Assembly: GCF_900099695.1 (NCBI RefSeq)
Contig: NZ_FNCY01000002.1
Span: 248,001 to 312,000 of the forward strand
Length of the DNA: 64,000 nucleotides
Source: Propionivibrio dicarboxylicus
Lineage (GTDB): Bacteria > Pseudomonadota > Gammaproteobacteria > Burkholderiales > Rhodocyclaceae
Reading direction: 5' to 3'
In this document: piece by piece, positions 8,203 to 17,504 of the stretch
How the letters are laid out: each line of letters starts with the position of its first letter
How positions within the stretch are numbered: the first letter of the stretch is position 1
Made by a program: the position numbers and the translations under genes
The notes under the pieces: model-generated
Database searches by the model: none
Seen by the model: only the letters and a program-made list of their open reading frames with translations
Told to the model about the DNA's origin: nothing

Positions 8203-10515
8203 ATGTCCTCTGCAGAACTTCGCATCACCCAGAAAATCGCCGAAGAAGTCGGCTGCCGCCTGCAACAGGTGGTGGCTACCGTTACCCTGCTCGACGAAGG
8301 CGCGACCGTCCCGTTCATTGCCCGCTACCGCAAGGAAGTCACCGGCGGGCTCGACGACACGCAACTGCGCCTGCTCGACGAACGCCTGACCTATCTGCGC
8401 GAACTCGAAGACCGCCGCGCCGCGATCCTTGCCTCGATCGAGGAGCAAGGCAAGCTGACGCCCGAACTCGCCGCCCAGATCGACGGCGCCGAAACCAAGC
8501 AGAGCCTCGAAGACCTCTATCTTCCGTACAAGCCGAAGCGCCGCACCAAGGCGCAGATCGCCCGCGAAGCCGGCCTCGCGCCGCTCGCCGAAGCGCTGCT
8601 CGCCGACCCGACGCTGTCGCCGGAAAGCGAAGCCGAAAAATACCTCAATGCCGATGCCGGCTTTGCCGACACCAAGGCCGTACTCGACGGCGCGCGCCAG
8701 ATCCTGATGGAGCAGTTTTCCGAAGACGCTGTCCTGCTCGGCGAACTGCGCGCCTACCTCGACGATCATGGCGTCGTCAAATCGACCGTGGTCGAGGGCA
8801 AGGAAACCGAAGGCGCCAAGTTCCGCGACTACTTCGACTATTCGGAACCGCTCGCCAGCGTTCCCTCGCACCGCGCGCTGGCGCTCTTACGCGGCCGTAA
8901 CGAAGGCATGCTGCAGGTCGCGCTGGTACTCGATTCGGAACTCGACGAAGCCAACAAGCCGGTCGGCCACAACCCCTGCGAGGCGCGCATCGCCAAGCGT
9001 GCCGGCATCAGCGACCAGGGCCGTCCGGGCGACAAATGGCTGTCCGACACGGTGCGCTGGACCTGGCGCATCAAGGTCTTCATGCACCTTGAATCGGACC
9101 TGATGAACGCCTTGCGCGAACGCGCCGAGGAAGAAGCCATCCGCGTCTTCGGCACCAACCTGCACGACCTGCTGCTCGCCGCGCCGGCCGGGCCGCGCAC
9201 GACGATGGGCATCGACCCCGGCATCCGCACCGGCTGCAAGGTCGCCGTCGTCGACGCCACCGGCAAGCTGCTCGAAACGGCGACGATCTACCCGCACGAG
9301 CCCCGCTGCGACTGGAACGGCGCGCTGCACACCCTGGCCGTGCTGGCGAAGAAGCACAATGTCAACCTGATCAGCATCGGCAACGGCACCGCCTCGCGCG
9401 AAACCGACAAGCTCGCCGCCGACCTCATCCGCGGCCTGCCGGAAATGCACATGACCAAGATCGTCGTCTCCGAAGCCGGCGCCTCGGTCTATTCGGCTTC
9501 CGAATATGCCGCCCGCGAATTTCCCGAACTCGACGTCAGCCTGCGCGGCGCCGTCTCGATCGCGCGCCGCCTGCAGGACCCGCTCGCCGAACTCGTCAAG
9601 ATCGAACCGAAATCGATCGGTGTCGGCCAGTATCAGCACGACGTCAGCCAGACCAAGCTGGCGCGCGCCCTCGACGGCGTCGTCGAGGACTGCGTCAACG
9701 CCGTCGGGGTGGACGTCAACACCGCCTCGATCCCGCTCCTGACGCGCGTATCGGGCCTCAACAGCACGCTGGCGAGCAACATCGTCGCCTTCCGCGACAA
9801 GCACGGCGCCTTCGCCAACCGCAAGGCGCTGCTCGAAGTACCGCGCATGGGCGAGAAAACCTTCGAACAGGCCGCCGGCTTCCTGCGCGTCATCAGCGGC
9901 GACAACCCGCTCGACGCCTCGGCCGTGCACCCGGAAGCCTATCCGCTCGTCGAACGCATCCTTGCCGACATCAAGAAAGGCATCAAGGACGTGATCGGCG
10001 ACACGCGCCTCGTCAAGTCGCTGCAAGCGGTCAAATATACCGACGACAAGTTCGGCCTGCCGACCGTGCAGGACATCCTCAAGGAACTCGAGAAGCCGGG
10101 CCGCGACCCGCGTCCCGAATTCAAGACCGCCGTTTTCAAGGACGGCGTCGAGGCAGTCAAGGACCTGCGCCCCGGCATGCTGCTCGAAGGCGTCGTCACC
10201 AACGTCGCCAATTTCGGCGCCTTCGTCGATATCGGCGTGCACCAGGACGGCCTCGTACACATCTCGTCGCTCTCGAACAAGTTCGTCAAGGACCCGCGCG
10301 AAGTCGTCAAGGCCGGCGACGTCGTCAAGGTCAAGGTGCTCGAAGTCGATCTGCCGCGCCAGCGTATCGCGCTGACCATGCGCCTGACCGACGACGTGCC
10401 GGCCGGACCGAAAACCGGCAACGTGCCGATGAGTGGCAAGGCGCGGCAACAGCAGGCGCGCCAGCCGGAGCAATCCGGCGCCATGGCGGCGGCATTTGCT
10501 AAACTGAAGCGCTGA
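8203..10515 (+). CDS. tex: Tex, S1-domain RNA-binding transcriptional accessory protein
   Basis: The 770-aa protein is a full-length Tex: N-terminal helical domain with [17 protein letters not shown] near residues 35-55, a YqgF/RNase H-like core around 325-450 ([16 protein letters not shown]), a helix-hairpin-helix region ([20 protein letters not shown]) near 505-560, and a C-terminal S1 domain ([31 protein letters not shown]) near 650-725. Tex binds nucleic acid and is a transcription accessory factor in many bacteria. ATG 8203 gives the normal family start; the frame is open far upstream, but that part overlaps the previous gene. It appears to be transcribed on its own. Confidence 0.95.
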   Translation: MSSAELRITQKIAEEVGCRLQQVVATVTLLDEGATVPFIARYRKEVTGGLDDTQLRLLDERLTYLRELEDRRAAILASIEEQGKLTPELAAQIDGAETKQSLEDLYLPYKPKRRTKAQIAREAGLAPLAEALLADPTLSPESEAEKYLNADAGFADTKAVLDGARQILMEQFSEDAVLLGELRAYLDDHGVVKSTVVEGKETEGAKFRDYFDYSEPLASVPSHRALALLRGRNEGMLQVALVLDSELDEANKPVGHNPCEARIAKRAGISDQGRPGDKWLSDTVRWTWRIKVFMHLESDLMNALRERAEEEAIRVFGTNLHDLLLAAPAGPRTTMGIDPGIRTGCKVAVVDATGKLLETATIYPHEPRCDWNGALHTLAVLAKKHNVNLISIGNGTASRETDKLAADLIRGLPEMHMTKIVVSEAGASVYSASEYAAREFPELDVSLRGAVSIARRLQDPLAELVKIEPKSIGVGQYQHDVSQTKLARALDGVVEDCVNAVGVDVNTASIPLLTRVSGLNSTLASNIVAFRDKHGAFANRKALLEVPRMGEKTFEQAAGFLRVISGDNPLDASAVHPEAYPLVERILADIKKGIKDVIGDTRLVKSLQAVKYTDDKFGLPTVQDILKELEKPGRDPRPEFKTAVFKDGVEAVKDLRPGMLLEGVVTNVANFGAFVDIGVHQDGLVHISSLSNKFVKDPREVVKAGDVVKVKVLEVDLPRQRIALTMRLTDDVPAGPKTGNVPMSGKARQQQARQPEQSGAMAAAFAKLKR

Positions 10516-10565
10516 GCCCGGGCGGGGCGCCTGCCCCGCCTCCCCGCCAACGAAAGGAGTCCCGC

Positions 10566-10874
10566 ATGGTCCTGCTTGAATTCTCGATGTTCCCGACCTC
10601 CGTCGGCGAAAGCAAGAGCGCTTATGTCGCCCGCATTATCGACATCATAGACAAGAGTGGCGTCACCTATCAGTTGACGCCGATGGGCACCATCCTCGAA
10701 GGCGAGTGGCCTGAAGTGATGGGCGTCGTCACCGCCTGTTTCGAGGCGCTCAAGGCCGACTGCCCGCGCATCAGCACACAGCTCAAAGTCGATTACCGCG
10801 CGGGCGGCGAAAGCCGGATGAAGACGAAGATCGCCTCGGTCGAGAACCATCTCGGACGCACGCTGTCGACCTGA
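10566..10874 (+). CDS. MTH1187/YqgV-family thiamine-binding protein
   Basis: This 102-aa protein starts MVLLEFSMFPT and contains YQLTPMGTILEGEWPEV, the signature of the small ferredoxin-fold DUF77 family that binds thiamine (MTH1187, YqgV). It is cytoplasmic with no signal peptide. An AAAGGAG site precedes the ATG at 10566. It follows tex by 50 bp containing a GC hairpin (GGCGGGGC/GCCCCGCC, 10522-10541) without a T-run, and is followed 21 bp later by an ArsC-like gene, so the last two may be co-transcribed. No thiamine biosynthesis gene lies nearby. Confidence 0.85.
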   Translation: MVLLEFSMFPTSVGESKSAYVARIIDIIDKSGVTYQLTPMGTILEGEWPEVMGVVTACFEALKADCPRISTQLKVDYRAGGESRMKTKIASVENHLGRTLST

Positions 10875-10895
10875 GCCCGACACTTACCGCATCCC

Positions 10896-11240
10896 ATGAT
10901 CACGGTCTACGGCATAAAAAACTGCGACACGATGAAGAAGGCGTTTGCCTGGCTCGACGCGAATGGCATCGCCTACGAATTCATCGACTACAAGCAGGCC
11001 GGCGTGACGGACAGTCGCCTGCCCGACTGGAACCGCCGCGCCGGATGGCAGACGCTGCTCAACACGCGCGGTCTGATGTGGCGCAAGCTCTCCGAGGCGG
11101 AGCGCACCGATCTCGATGAAGACAAGGCGCTGGCCTTGATGAAGCGCTATCCGGTACTGATCAAACGCCCGGTACTCGATACCGGCACAGCGCTGCTGGT
11201 GGGCTTCTCAGCCGACACCTATGGCGACACGCTGATCTGA
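10896..11240 (+). CDS. ArsC/Spx-family reductase (YffB-like)
   Basis: The 114-aa protein has YGIKNCDTMKKA at the N-terminus, the single-cysteine thioredoxin-fold motif of the YffB branch of the ArsC family, followed by FIDYK and a C-terminal RYPVLIKRPVLDTG. YffB-type proteins are thought to act as glutathione-dependent thiol reductases; arsenate reduction is not implied. It lies 21 bp after the thiamine-binding protein gene. Length and motif order are normal for the family. Confidence 0.88.
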   Translation: MITVYGIKNCDTMKKAFAWLDANGIAYEFIDYKQAGVTDSRLPDWNRRAGWQTLLNTRGLMWRKLSEAERTDLDEDKALALMKRYPVLIKRPVLDTGTALLVGFSADTYGDTLI

Positions 11241-11360
11241 CCCTCCCCGCACGAACCCGGCGGACAACGAAAAAAACATTGCGAAGCCGGCCAAGTGCCT
11301 GCTTGATTTCCTTGTCACGGCGTATCACAGGCAGACGCAAGACCGACTCCGAAACATAAC

Positions 11361-11618
11361 AACGGCGATGCCATTCTCGCCAGCATCCGCAACATCGGAT
11401 CGACACCGGTGGGTAGCGGCATCATCGAGACCATCGCTCAGCTCGGCCAGGCCCTGAAGCTCTCGGTCATTGCCGAAGGCGTCGAGACTGCGCAACAACT
11501 CGCGACACTGAAAACGCTCGGCTGTAACGAGGCGCAGGGCTACCCGATCAGCCGCCCGCTCGAAGCTGAAGCGTTCGAACGCTTCCTGGCCGAACGGCCG
11601 GGGCGGAAATTACAGTAG
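11361..11618 (+). pseudogene. C-terminal remnant of an EAL (c-di-GMP phosphodiesterase) domain
   Basis: The reading frame encodes only the last part of an EAL domain: DAILASIRNIGST, then IIETIAQLGQALKLSVIAEGVET and QGYPISRPLEAEAFERFL. The EAL motif itself, the metal-binding core and any sensory region are absent upstream, where there is no start codon with a ribosome site. A GTG at 11409 could open a 69-residue peptide. It is best read as the relic of a deleted signalling gene lying between the ArsC-like gene and hslO. Confidence 0.75.
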
Positions 11619-11656
11619 AATAGTCGCCCGTTTAGCCAAGAAAGTGAATTGAAGCG

Positions 11657-12523
11657 ATGCCCAATATCGTCCAACGTTTTCTGTTCGACGACCTCGACAT
11701 CCGCGGCGCCGTCGTTCGCCTGGACACTGTCTGGCAGCAGTTGCTGACCGGTCGCGACTACCCGGCAACCATCATCGACCTGCTCGGACAGATCAGCGTC
11801 ACCACCGTGCTGCTTGCCGACGCGCTCAAACAACCGGGGCGGCTGACCATCCAGTTGCGCGGCAACGGTCCGCTTTCGCTACTCGTGATCGACTGCAGCG
11901 AAACGCTCAACCTGCGGTGCATGGCCCAGGTCGGCGAAAACATCGGCAGTTCGACGAAGCTGGTCGAACTGCTCGGCCATGGCCAACTCCTGCTCTCGCT
12001 CGACATGGCCTCGATGCGAGAACCGTATCAGAGCGTGGTGCCGGTCGTCGGCGACAGCATCGCCGCGATCTTCGAACACTACCTGGGGCAGTCCGAACAG
12101 CTCGCTTCGCGCTTCTTCCTTGCCGCAACGCCCACGGGCATCGCCGGCCTCTTCCTGCAGAAAATGCCCTCGACCGACCAACGCGACGCTGACGGCTGGG
12201 CGCGCATCGAGGCACTGGCCGCGACGGTTACCAAGGACGAACTGCTGACGCTCGGCAGCGAAGCGCTGCTGACCCGGCTGTTCCATGAAGAAACGGTACG
12301 TCTCTTCAACGCGCGCGAGATCACCCACCATTGCCCGATGGACTGGGAGAAAGTCGGCAACATGCTGCGCACGCTCGGCCGCGAAGACGTTTACCGGACG
12401 CTGGCGGCGAACGGCGCCGTCGTCATCCGCGACGACCTCGCCAACCACACCTACCGCTTCGACAAGGCAAAAATCGACGAGATCTTCAGCAACGTCTCCG
12501 ACTCGCCGCGATCGGTGCACTAG
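11657..12523 (+). CDS. hslO: Hsp33-like chaperone with degenerate zinc/redox centre
   Basis: This 288-aa protein aligns with Hsp33 over its full length: FLFDDLDIRGAVVRL at the start, LLGQISVTTVLLADALK, QLRGNGPLSLLVIDC, and the linker helix region. Hsp33 is normally activated when a zinc site made by four cysteines (CxC and CxxC) is oxidised. Here the C-terminal region reads THHCPMDWEKVGNMLRTLG and VVIRDDLANHTYRFD: only the first of four cysteines remains, with Met, Asp and Ala at the other positions by my alignment. The fold-level match is strong, but zinc-dependent redox switching looks impossible in the classical way. It is a single gene after the EAL remnant. Confidence 0.88.
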   Translation: MPNIVQRFLFDDLDIRGAVVRLDTVWQQLLTGRDYPATIIDLLGQISVTTVLLADALKQPGRLTIQLRGNGPLSLLVIDCSETLNLRCMAQVGENIGSSTKLVELLGHGQLLLSLDMASMREPYQSVVPVVGDSIAAIFEHYLGQSEQLASRFFLAATPTGIAGLFLQKMPSTDQRDADGWARIEALAATVTKDELLTLGSEALLTRLFHEETVRLFNAREITHHCPMDWEKVGNMLRTLGREDVYRTLAANGAVVIRDDLANHTYRFDKAKIDEIFSNVSDSPRSVH

Positions 12524-12614
12524 GCCTCCGCAACGCTTCGGAAAAACGAAAGCTGTTTGCAAGCTTGCCCGGCTAGAGTTCCCCTGTCGCCAACGCACAG
12601 GGGAGAACATCAGC

Positions 12615-13511
12615 ATGGACCGCCGTCAATTCAATCTCGGAATGCTCGGACTCGGGGCCGCTTCGACACTGCCGCTCGGACTGGCCGCCTGCGCCACCGG
12701 CGCGACCGGTGAAAAACGCGCCGTCACCGGCGTCGACACGCATGCCCACGTCTTTCACCGCGGCCTGCCCTTCGTGCCGAACCGGCGCTATACGCCCGAT
12801 TATGACGCCTTGCCCGCCGACTATCTGCGCATGCTCGACAGCAACGGCATGAGCCACGGCGTCATTGTCCCGATCAGCATACTCGGCACCAACAACGACT
12901 ACACGCTCGACGTCATCCGCCAGAGCGGCGGACGCGTGCGCGGGCTGGCGGTCATCGACCCGGCCAAGGACATCGGCAAGCTCGACGCACTCAATGCCGG
13001 CGGCATTGTCGGCATCCGCCTCAACCTGATCGGCAAGCCGGTCGACGACATGAAGAGCAGCGTCTGGCGCGAGCTCGTCGCCACCTGCCGCCGCCTCGAC
13101 TGGCAGATCGAAGTCTATGACGATGCGGCACGTCTGGCGCAGACCGTGACGCCGCTGCTCGACCAGGGCGCCAAGGTCGTCATCGACCACTTCGGCAAGC
13201 CCGACGTCACCCAAGGCATCAACGACCCCGGTTTCAAATACCTGCTGGGACTGGCAAACACGCGCCAGGTCTGGGTCAAGCTCTCGGCGCCCTACCGCTC
13301 GAGCGACGCCATCGCCGCCGACGCGGCGCCGTTGCTGCTCAAGGCCTTCGGCCCCGAGCGCCTGGTCTGGGGCAGCGACTGGCCGCATACGGCTTTCGAA
13401 GGCAAGGTCTCGCACCGCACGCTGCGCGCCCAACTCGACGGCTGGGTTCCCGACGCCGAAGCCCGCCGCATCATCCTGACGGAAACGCCGGCCAAGCTGT
13501 TCCGCTTTTGA
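12615..13511 (+). CDS. Exported amidohydrolase-family (TIM-barrel) metal-dependent hydrolase
   Basis: The 298-aa product begins MDRRQFNLGMLGLG, a twin-arginine signal, and the hydrophobic segment ends at LAAC, so it may also be lipidated. The mature part has DTHAHVFHRGL (metal-binding HxH), VIDHFGKPD and WGSDWPHT, typical of the amidohydrolase_2 group that includes PDC-type lactonases and decarboxylases. The substrate is unknown. ATG 12615 follows a GGGAGA site. The gene is convergent with the dehydrogenase at 13595, with a hairpin between. Export of a member of this usually cytosolic family is notable. Confidence 0.82.
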   Translation: MDRRQFNLGMLGLGAASTLPLGLAACATGATGEKRAVTGVDTHAHVFHRGLPFVPNRRYTPDYDALPADYLRMLDSNGMSHGVIVPISILGTNNDYTLDVIRQSGGRVRGLAVIDPAKDIGKLDALNAGGIVGIRLNLIGKPVDDMKSSVWRELVATCRRLDWQIEVYDDAARLAQTVTPLLDQGAKVVIDHFGKPDVTQGINDPGFKYLLGLANTRQVWVKLSAPYRSSDAIAADAAPLLLKAFGPERLVWGSDWPHTAFEGKVSHRTLRAQLDGWVPDAEARRIILTETPAKLFRF

Positions 13512-13559
13512 GTCCGGCTTTTGCGTCGTGCTCCCAAGTACTGTTTCCGAGCACTTGAA

Positions 13560-13584
13560 GGCAAGCCGCCCGAAGCGGCTTGCC
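13560..13584. terminator. Intergenic hairpin between convergent genes
   Basis: GGCAAGCCGC at 13560-13569 and GCGGCTTGCC at 13575-13584 form a perfect 10-bp stem with a 5-base loop, placed between two convergent genes. There is no strong T-run on either side, so this is a probable but atypical bidirectional terminator. Confidence 0.5.
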
Positions 13585-13594
13585 GTATAGCGCC

Positions 13595-14461
13595 CTACTT
13601 TCCCGCGAACAGCTTGACGACCGCCGTCAGCTGTTCGGCGCCGAAACCGGCGGCCGCGGTATCGGCAAATACCTGCCGCGCCGCCGCGATCGTCGGTGCT
13701 GCGGCGTCGGAACCGGCGGCGCGCAGCACATAGCCAAAATCCTTCTCGACCAGTTCGACCGGAAACTGCGGACGGAAATCGCCCGCGAGCATCGATGGCA
13801 AGGCCCGCGACGCGTAGGGGCTCCAGACCGCCGTCGAACCGACGATCTCAAGCGCGCGCGCCGGGTCCATGCCATTGCGCTGGAGCACACCGACGAGTTC
13901 GGCGATCACCGTAACCTGCACGCCGAGCAAGGTGTTGGTCGCCAGCTTCACCAAGGCGCCGCTGCCGACCGGCCCGGCGTAATGCGCCGCCGACCCCATC
14001 GCCTTGAGCACCGGCTCGACCTGCGCGAACACTGCCTGATCGCCGCCGACGAGAAAGATCAGTTGCCCGGCATCGGCCTGTGGACGCGAGCCGGACACCG
14101 GCGCATCGAGGAAGCGGACGCCCTGCGCCTCGATGGCGGCGCCGAGCGCGCGGCTGCCCTCGAAAGACAAGGTCGAACTGTCGATCGCCACCGCGCCGGC
14201 CTTCATGCCGGCCAGCGCGCCCTGCCCGGCATCGAGCCAGACCGCCCGCGCGGCCTCGTCATCACGCACCATGACAACGACAATATCGGCACCAAGCGCA
14301 GCCTCGCGCGGCGTTGCGGCCAGACGAGCCCCCCGGCTGACGAGTTCGGCGGCCGCTGCCGGCGTGCGATTCCAGACGGTCAGCGGATAGCCGGCCGACA
14401 ACAGATGAGCAGCCATGCGGGACCCCATCGCCCCGAGGCCGAGAAATGCAATTTGCATCAT
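13595..14461 (-). CDS. NAD(P)-dependent beta-hydroxyacid dehydrogenase (HIBADH family)
   Basis: This 288-aa enzyme has the Rossmann motif GLGAMGSRMAAHLLSAG at the N-terminus, the substrate-binding DAPVSGSRPQADAG near 120, and GSGALVKLATNTLLG near 168 with the catalytic lysine of 3-hydroxyisobutyrate dehydrogenase-like enzymes (also glyoxylate/succinic semialdehyde reductases). The exact substrate cannot be assigned. It lies on the same strand as, and 78 bp downstream of, the Old Yellow Enzyme gene, so the two may form an operon with the SRPBCC gene, opposite a LysR regulator. Confidence 0.88.
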   Translation of the reverse strand: MMQIAFLGLGAMGSRMAAHLLSAGYPLTVWNRTPAAAAELVSRGARLAATPREAALGADIVVVMVRDDEAARAVWLDAGQGALAGMKAGAVAIDSSTLSFEGSRALGAAIEAQGVRFLDAPVSGSRPQADAGQLIFLVGGDQAVFAQVEPVLKAMGSAAHYAGPVGSGALVKLATNTLLGVQVTVIAELVGVLQRNGMDPARALEIVGSTAVWSPYASRALPSMLAGDFRPQFPVELVEKDFGYVLRAAGSDAAAPTIAAARQVFADTAAAGFGAEQLTAVVKLFAGK

Positions 14462-14539
14462 TCAGTCACTCCATGATCAATGAAAAATGGCGCTGCCGCG
14501 CGCCCGAAGGCACGCCTGCGACGCCCTTGAAATACGATC

Positions 14540-15637
14540 TCAACCCGGCCGATAGCGGTTCAGCCAATGCGCATACGGTGCCGGCAGGACCCAGGCGGCT
14601 TTGTCTTCCTTGAGCGCCAGCGCCGCCTGATACGGCCAGTGCGGATTGGCGAGGTGCACGCGACCGATCATGACGAGATCCATCTGCTGCTCGGCCACGA
14701 CACGGTCGGCCGTCTGCGGATTCTCGATCCCCCACGACGACGCCACCGGCAGCCCGGCTTCGCGCCGCACGCGCTCGGCCACCGGCGCCAGGAACGCCGG
14801 GCCCCAGGGAATCTTCGCATCGGGAATCGAAAAGCCGACGCTGACATTGAGAAGATCGAGGCCGCCCTGGCGAAACTGCCGGGTCAACTGGATCGATTCG
14901 GCCAGCGTCGCCTCATCGTTGCCGTCGTATTCGATGACACCGAAACGGGCCGTCAGCGGCAGATTTTCCGGCCAGACGGCACGCACCTCGGCGAGCGTCT
15001 CGAGCAGGAAGCGGCTGCGCCCGGCGAAGCTGCCGCCGTAGGCGTCGTCGCGGCGGTTGGAATGCGGCGAGAAGAAATTCTGGGCAAGATAGCCGTGGGC
15101 GAAATGAAGTTCGAGCCACTCGAAGCCGGCCGCCCGTGCGCGCCGCGCCGCGGCGGCGAAATTGCCACGCACGCGGTCGATGTCGGCGAGACTCATGGCC
15201 TGCGGCACGCGCGGCAGATTGGCGCCGAAGGCGACGGCCGACGGTGCGATCGGCGTCCAGCCACTCGGATTGTCGGCGGCAAGGTGATCGTCGCCCTCCC
15301 ATGGCTTGTTGGCGCTGGCCTTGCGGCCGGCGTGGCCGATCTGGATGCCTGGCACCGCGCCGGCCGCCTTGATCGCGCGCGCAATGCGCGCCAGGCCTTC
15401 GACCTGCGCGTCATCCCAGAGACCGAGACAGGCCGGGGTAATGCGGCCCTCGGGCGCAACGGCAGTCGCTTCGACGATGACCAACCCGGCGCCACCGCGT
15501 GCCATGCTGGCGTAATGGACCTGGTGCCAGTCGTTGCTCAGGCCATCGACAGCGCTGTACTGGCACATCGGCGGAATCGCGATGCGGTTGCGCAGGGTGA
15601 CATCCTTGAGCTTGAACGGTGAAAACAGGGCAGACAT
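14540..15637 (-). CDS. NADH:flavin oxidoreductase, YqjM-type Old Yellow Enzyme
   Basis: The 365-aa TIM-barrel flavoprotein shows NRIAIPPMCQYSA (with the redox-tuning cysteine of the YqjM class), QIGHAGRKAS, the substrate-binding H..H in WLELHFAHGYLAQNF, SPHSNRRDDAYGGS, and GRVHLANPHWP near the C-terminus. These enzymes reduce activated alkenes such as enals, enones or nitro compounds using FMN and NAD(P)H. The length is normal. It shares a strand with HIBADH-type and SRPBCC genes, suggesting a catabolic or detoxification unit under the divergent LysR protein at 16477. Confidence 0.92.
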   Translation of the reverse strand: MSALFSPFKLKDVTLRNRIAIPPMCQYSAVDGLSNDWHQVHYASMARGGAGLVIVEATAVAPEGRITPACLGLWDDAQVEGLARIARAIKAAGAVPGIQIGHAGRKASANKPWEGDDHLAADNPSGWTPIAPSAVAFGANLPRVPQAMSLADIDRVRGNFAAAARRARAAGFEWLELHFAHGYLAQNFFSPHSNRRDDAYGGSFAGRSRFLLETLAEVRAVWPENLPLTARFGVIEYDGNDEATLAESIQLTRQFRQGGLDLLNVSVGFSIPDAKIPWGPAFLAPVAERVRREAGLPVASSWGIENPQTADRVVAEQQMDLVMIGRVHLANPHWPYQAALALKEDKAAWVLPAPYAHWLNRYRPG

Positions 15638-15802
15638 ATTCTTCTCTCCTCAAAATCGAACGGCAGGCGTTCCGGCATGCCGTCATTGTGCTACGAAAAA
15701 CGACAAAAGCATCGATACTGAAAACGCCGGCGCTCAGACACGCTCACGCAAGAAAAAATTCCTGCAACACTGGCCGCATCGGGCTCTTGCATTCACTCTC
15801 GC

Positions 15803-16315
15803 TCAAACCTTGCCGGCCCGGGCCGCGCGCACCAAACCGTCGAGCCATGCCTGATGCGCGTTGAGCATCGGATTCGGCGTCGTCGCCGCAAGCGCCTTCG
15901 CCGGCACACCGTTCTGCGTCTCCTGCGTCAGGATGCGCACGCGACCGCCCGGCAGATCTTCGAGCAACCAGGCATGATGCACATCGAGACGCGCCGTCGC
16001 GTCGCCCTTGACCCAGCCGTGCCAGGCGACATGCGCCGATTTGCCCGCTACCGGCGGCTCGAACTCATTGACCTCGGCCTCGACCAGGAAGCCGAAGGTG
16101 CTGAAACGAAAGCGCATGCCGAGACCGAGTTCGGCAGCACCGTCGTGATGAAGCCGCACCGCCGAGGCGTTGTCGTAATAGCCCGGCCAGCGCGACGGCG
16201 TCACCAGAAACGGCCAAACCTCGGCCACGGATAGACCGGCGACGATGACTTCGTTCGACACATAGTTGTCGCTCATACCCGGCAGATAAGCGTCGGGCCA
16301 ACAGATTTCGCTCAT
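15803..16315 (-). CDS. SRPBCC-domain (Bet v1-like) protein
   Basis: The 170-aa protein fits the START/Bet v1 hydrophobic-pocket fold: an opening beta strand SNEVIVAGLSVAEVWPFLVTP, a PSRWPGYYDNASAVRL helix region, TARLDVHHAWLLEDL and a long C-terminal helix NPMLNAHQAWLDGLVRAA. It resembles polyketide cyclase/dehydrase-like SRPBCC proteins; no catalytic residues can be assigned. The gene is the promoter-proximal member of a leftward cluster (SRPBCC, OYE, HIBADH-like), divergent from a LysR gene by about 160 bp. An alternative start at residue 14 is possible. Confidence 0.75.
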   Translation of the reverse strand: MSEICWPDAYLPGMSDNYVSNEVIVAGLSVAEVWPFLVTPSRWPGYYDNASAVRLHHDGAAELGLGMRFRFSTFGFLVEAEVNEFEPPVAGKSAHVAWHGWVKGDATARLDVHHAWLLEDLPGGRVRILTQETQNGVPAKALAATTPNPMLNAHQAWLDGLVRAARAGKV

Positions 16316-16476
16316 GATGCAATACGTCCTTTTCTCAAGATTGCGGATTAACCCGGGAAGCCCGGGCCGAAGCCAGGCGGCGAGAGGCGCCGTTTCCCGA
16401 CAGGCGTCACTGTATTCGGCACCGCAAAGCGAATAAAGACCGGTAGAATCATTTTATTTATTACATTGTTGAACAT

Positions 16477-17406
16477 ATGCGCGGCATCGACCCGGTCCAA
16501 CTGAGCAGCATCGAACAGTTCTGCAAGGCCGCCGAACTCGGCAGTTTCACCGCGGCGGCGGAGTTTCTCGGCCTGACGCCGGCCTCGGTCAGTCGCTCGA
16601 TCAGCCGGCTCGAAAACCGACTCGGCGTGCGTCTCTTCTCGCGCACGACGCGCAGCATCCGCCTGACCGCCGAGGGCGAACTCTATCGCCAGGAATGCCA
16701 GCAGGCACTCGAACGGATCATCGAAGCCGAGCGCGCCATCACCGGCCGACAGAAGACGCCGTCCGGCACACTGCGTGTCAGCGTCGGCACGCTCTACGCC
16801 AACTACCGCCTGATGCCGCTACTGCCGGCCTTCACGGCGGCCTATCCGCAGATCGAACTCGAACTCAGCCTCTCGAGTCAGCTTGTCGATTTCGTCGAGG
16901 AAGGCTTCGACCTCGCCATCCGCCTGGGCGTCCCCGACGACTCGCGCCTGATCGCCCATCCGCTCGAAAACGCGCCGGTCGGCGTCTTCGCCACCCCGGA
17001 CTATCTCGCCCGCAAGGGCACGCCGCAAACCCTCGCCGACCTCGCCGCGCACGACTGCATCCAGTTCATCCTGCCGAGCACGGGCCAGGCGATGTCGTGG
17101 ATATTCCGGGACGAGGATGGCCGCGACATCGACTACAGCTTCCGCAGCCGCCTGCGCGTCCTCGACGACGCCCTCGGCTGCATCAGCTGGGCCGCTGCCG
17201 GCGGCGGCCTCTTCCAGATCTACCACTTCATCGCCGCACCGGCCGTGGCACGCGGCGAACTCGTCGAAGTCCTCGGCCGCTACGGCGGCCGCAGCCGTCC
17301 ATTCTCTATCCTGTATCCGCAGAACCGTCACCTGTCGGCAAAAGTCCGGGCATTTGTCGACTTTCTCGTCAACGCCGTGCGAACACCGCCGCGCGCATCG
17401 TCCTAG
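16477..17406 (+). CDS. LysR-family transcriptional regulator
   Basis: This 309-aa protein has the LysR N-terminal winged helix (FCKAAELGSFTAAAEFLGLTPASVSRSISRLENRLGVRLFSRTTR, residues 10-55) and a type 2 periplasmic-binding-like effector domain (residues about 90-300). It is of the CrgA/DmlR-like branch. Divergent placement relative to the SRPBCC-OYE-HIBADH cluster makes that cluster its likely target, as is usual for LysR proteins. The 160-bp shared intergenic region is AT-rich near the LysR start. The effector is unknown. Confidence 0.9.
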   Translation: MRGIDPVQLSSIEQFCKAAELGSFTAAAEFLGLTPASVSRSISRLENRLGVRLFSRTTRSIRLTAEGELYRQECQQALERIIEAERAITGRQKTPSGTLRVSVGTLYANYRLMPLLPAFTAAYPQIELELSLSSQLVDFVEEGFDLAIRLGVPDDSRLIAHPLENAPVGVFATPDYLARKGTPQTLADLAAHDCIQFILPSTGQAMSWIFRDEDGRDIDYSFRSRLRVLDDALGCISWAAAGGGLFQIYHFIAAPAVARGELVEVLGRYGGRSRPFSILYPQNRHLSAKVRAFVDFLVNAVRTPPRASS

Positions 17407-17504
17407 TCCGACCGGCGTCGCTTTTCGCAATCGCCCGGGTTCCTTCTATACTGGCCGCCTTGACGCCAATATTTCCACCTTCAATTCTATTTCCCGCACC
17501 CGCC

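Noticed and set aside
8887-10473. A 528-codon frame opposite tex
   Set aside because: It is low-complexity (Asp/Gly/Val-rich) and lies opposite a complete conserved gene; it is a by-product of high GC codon usage.
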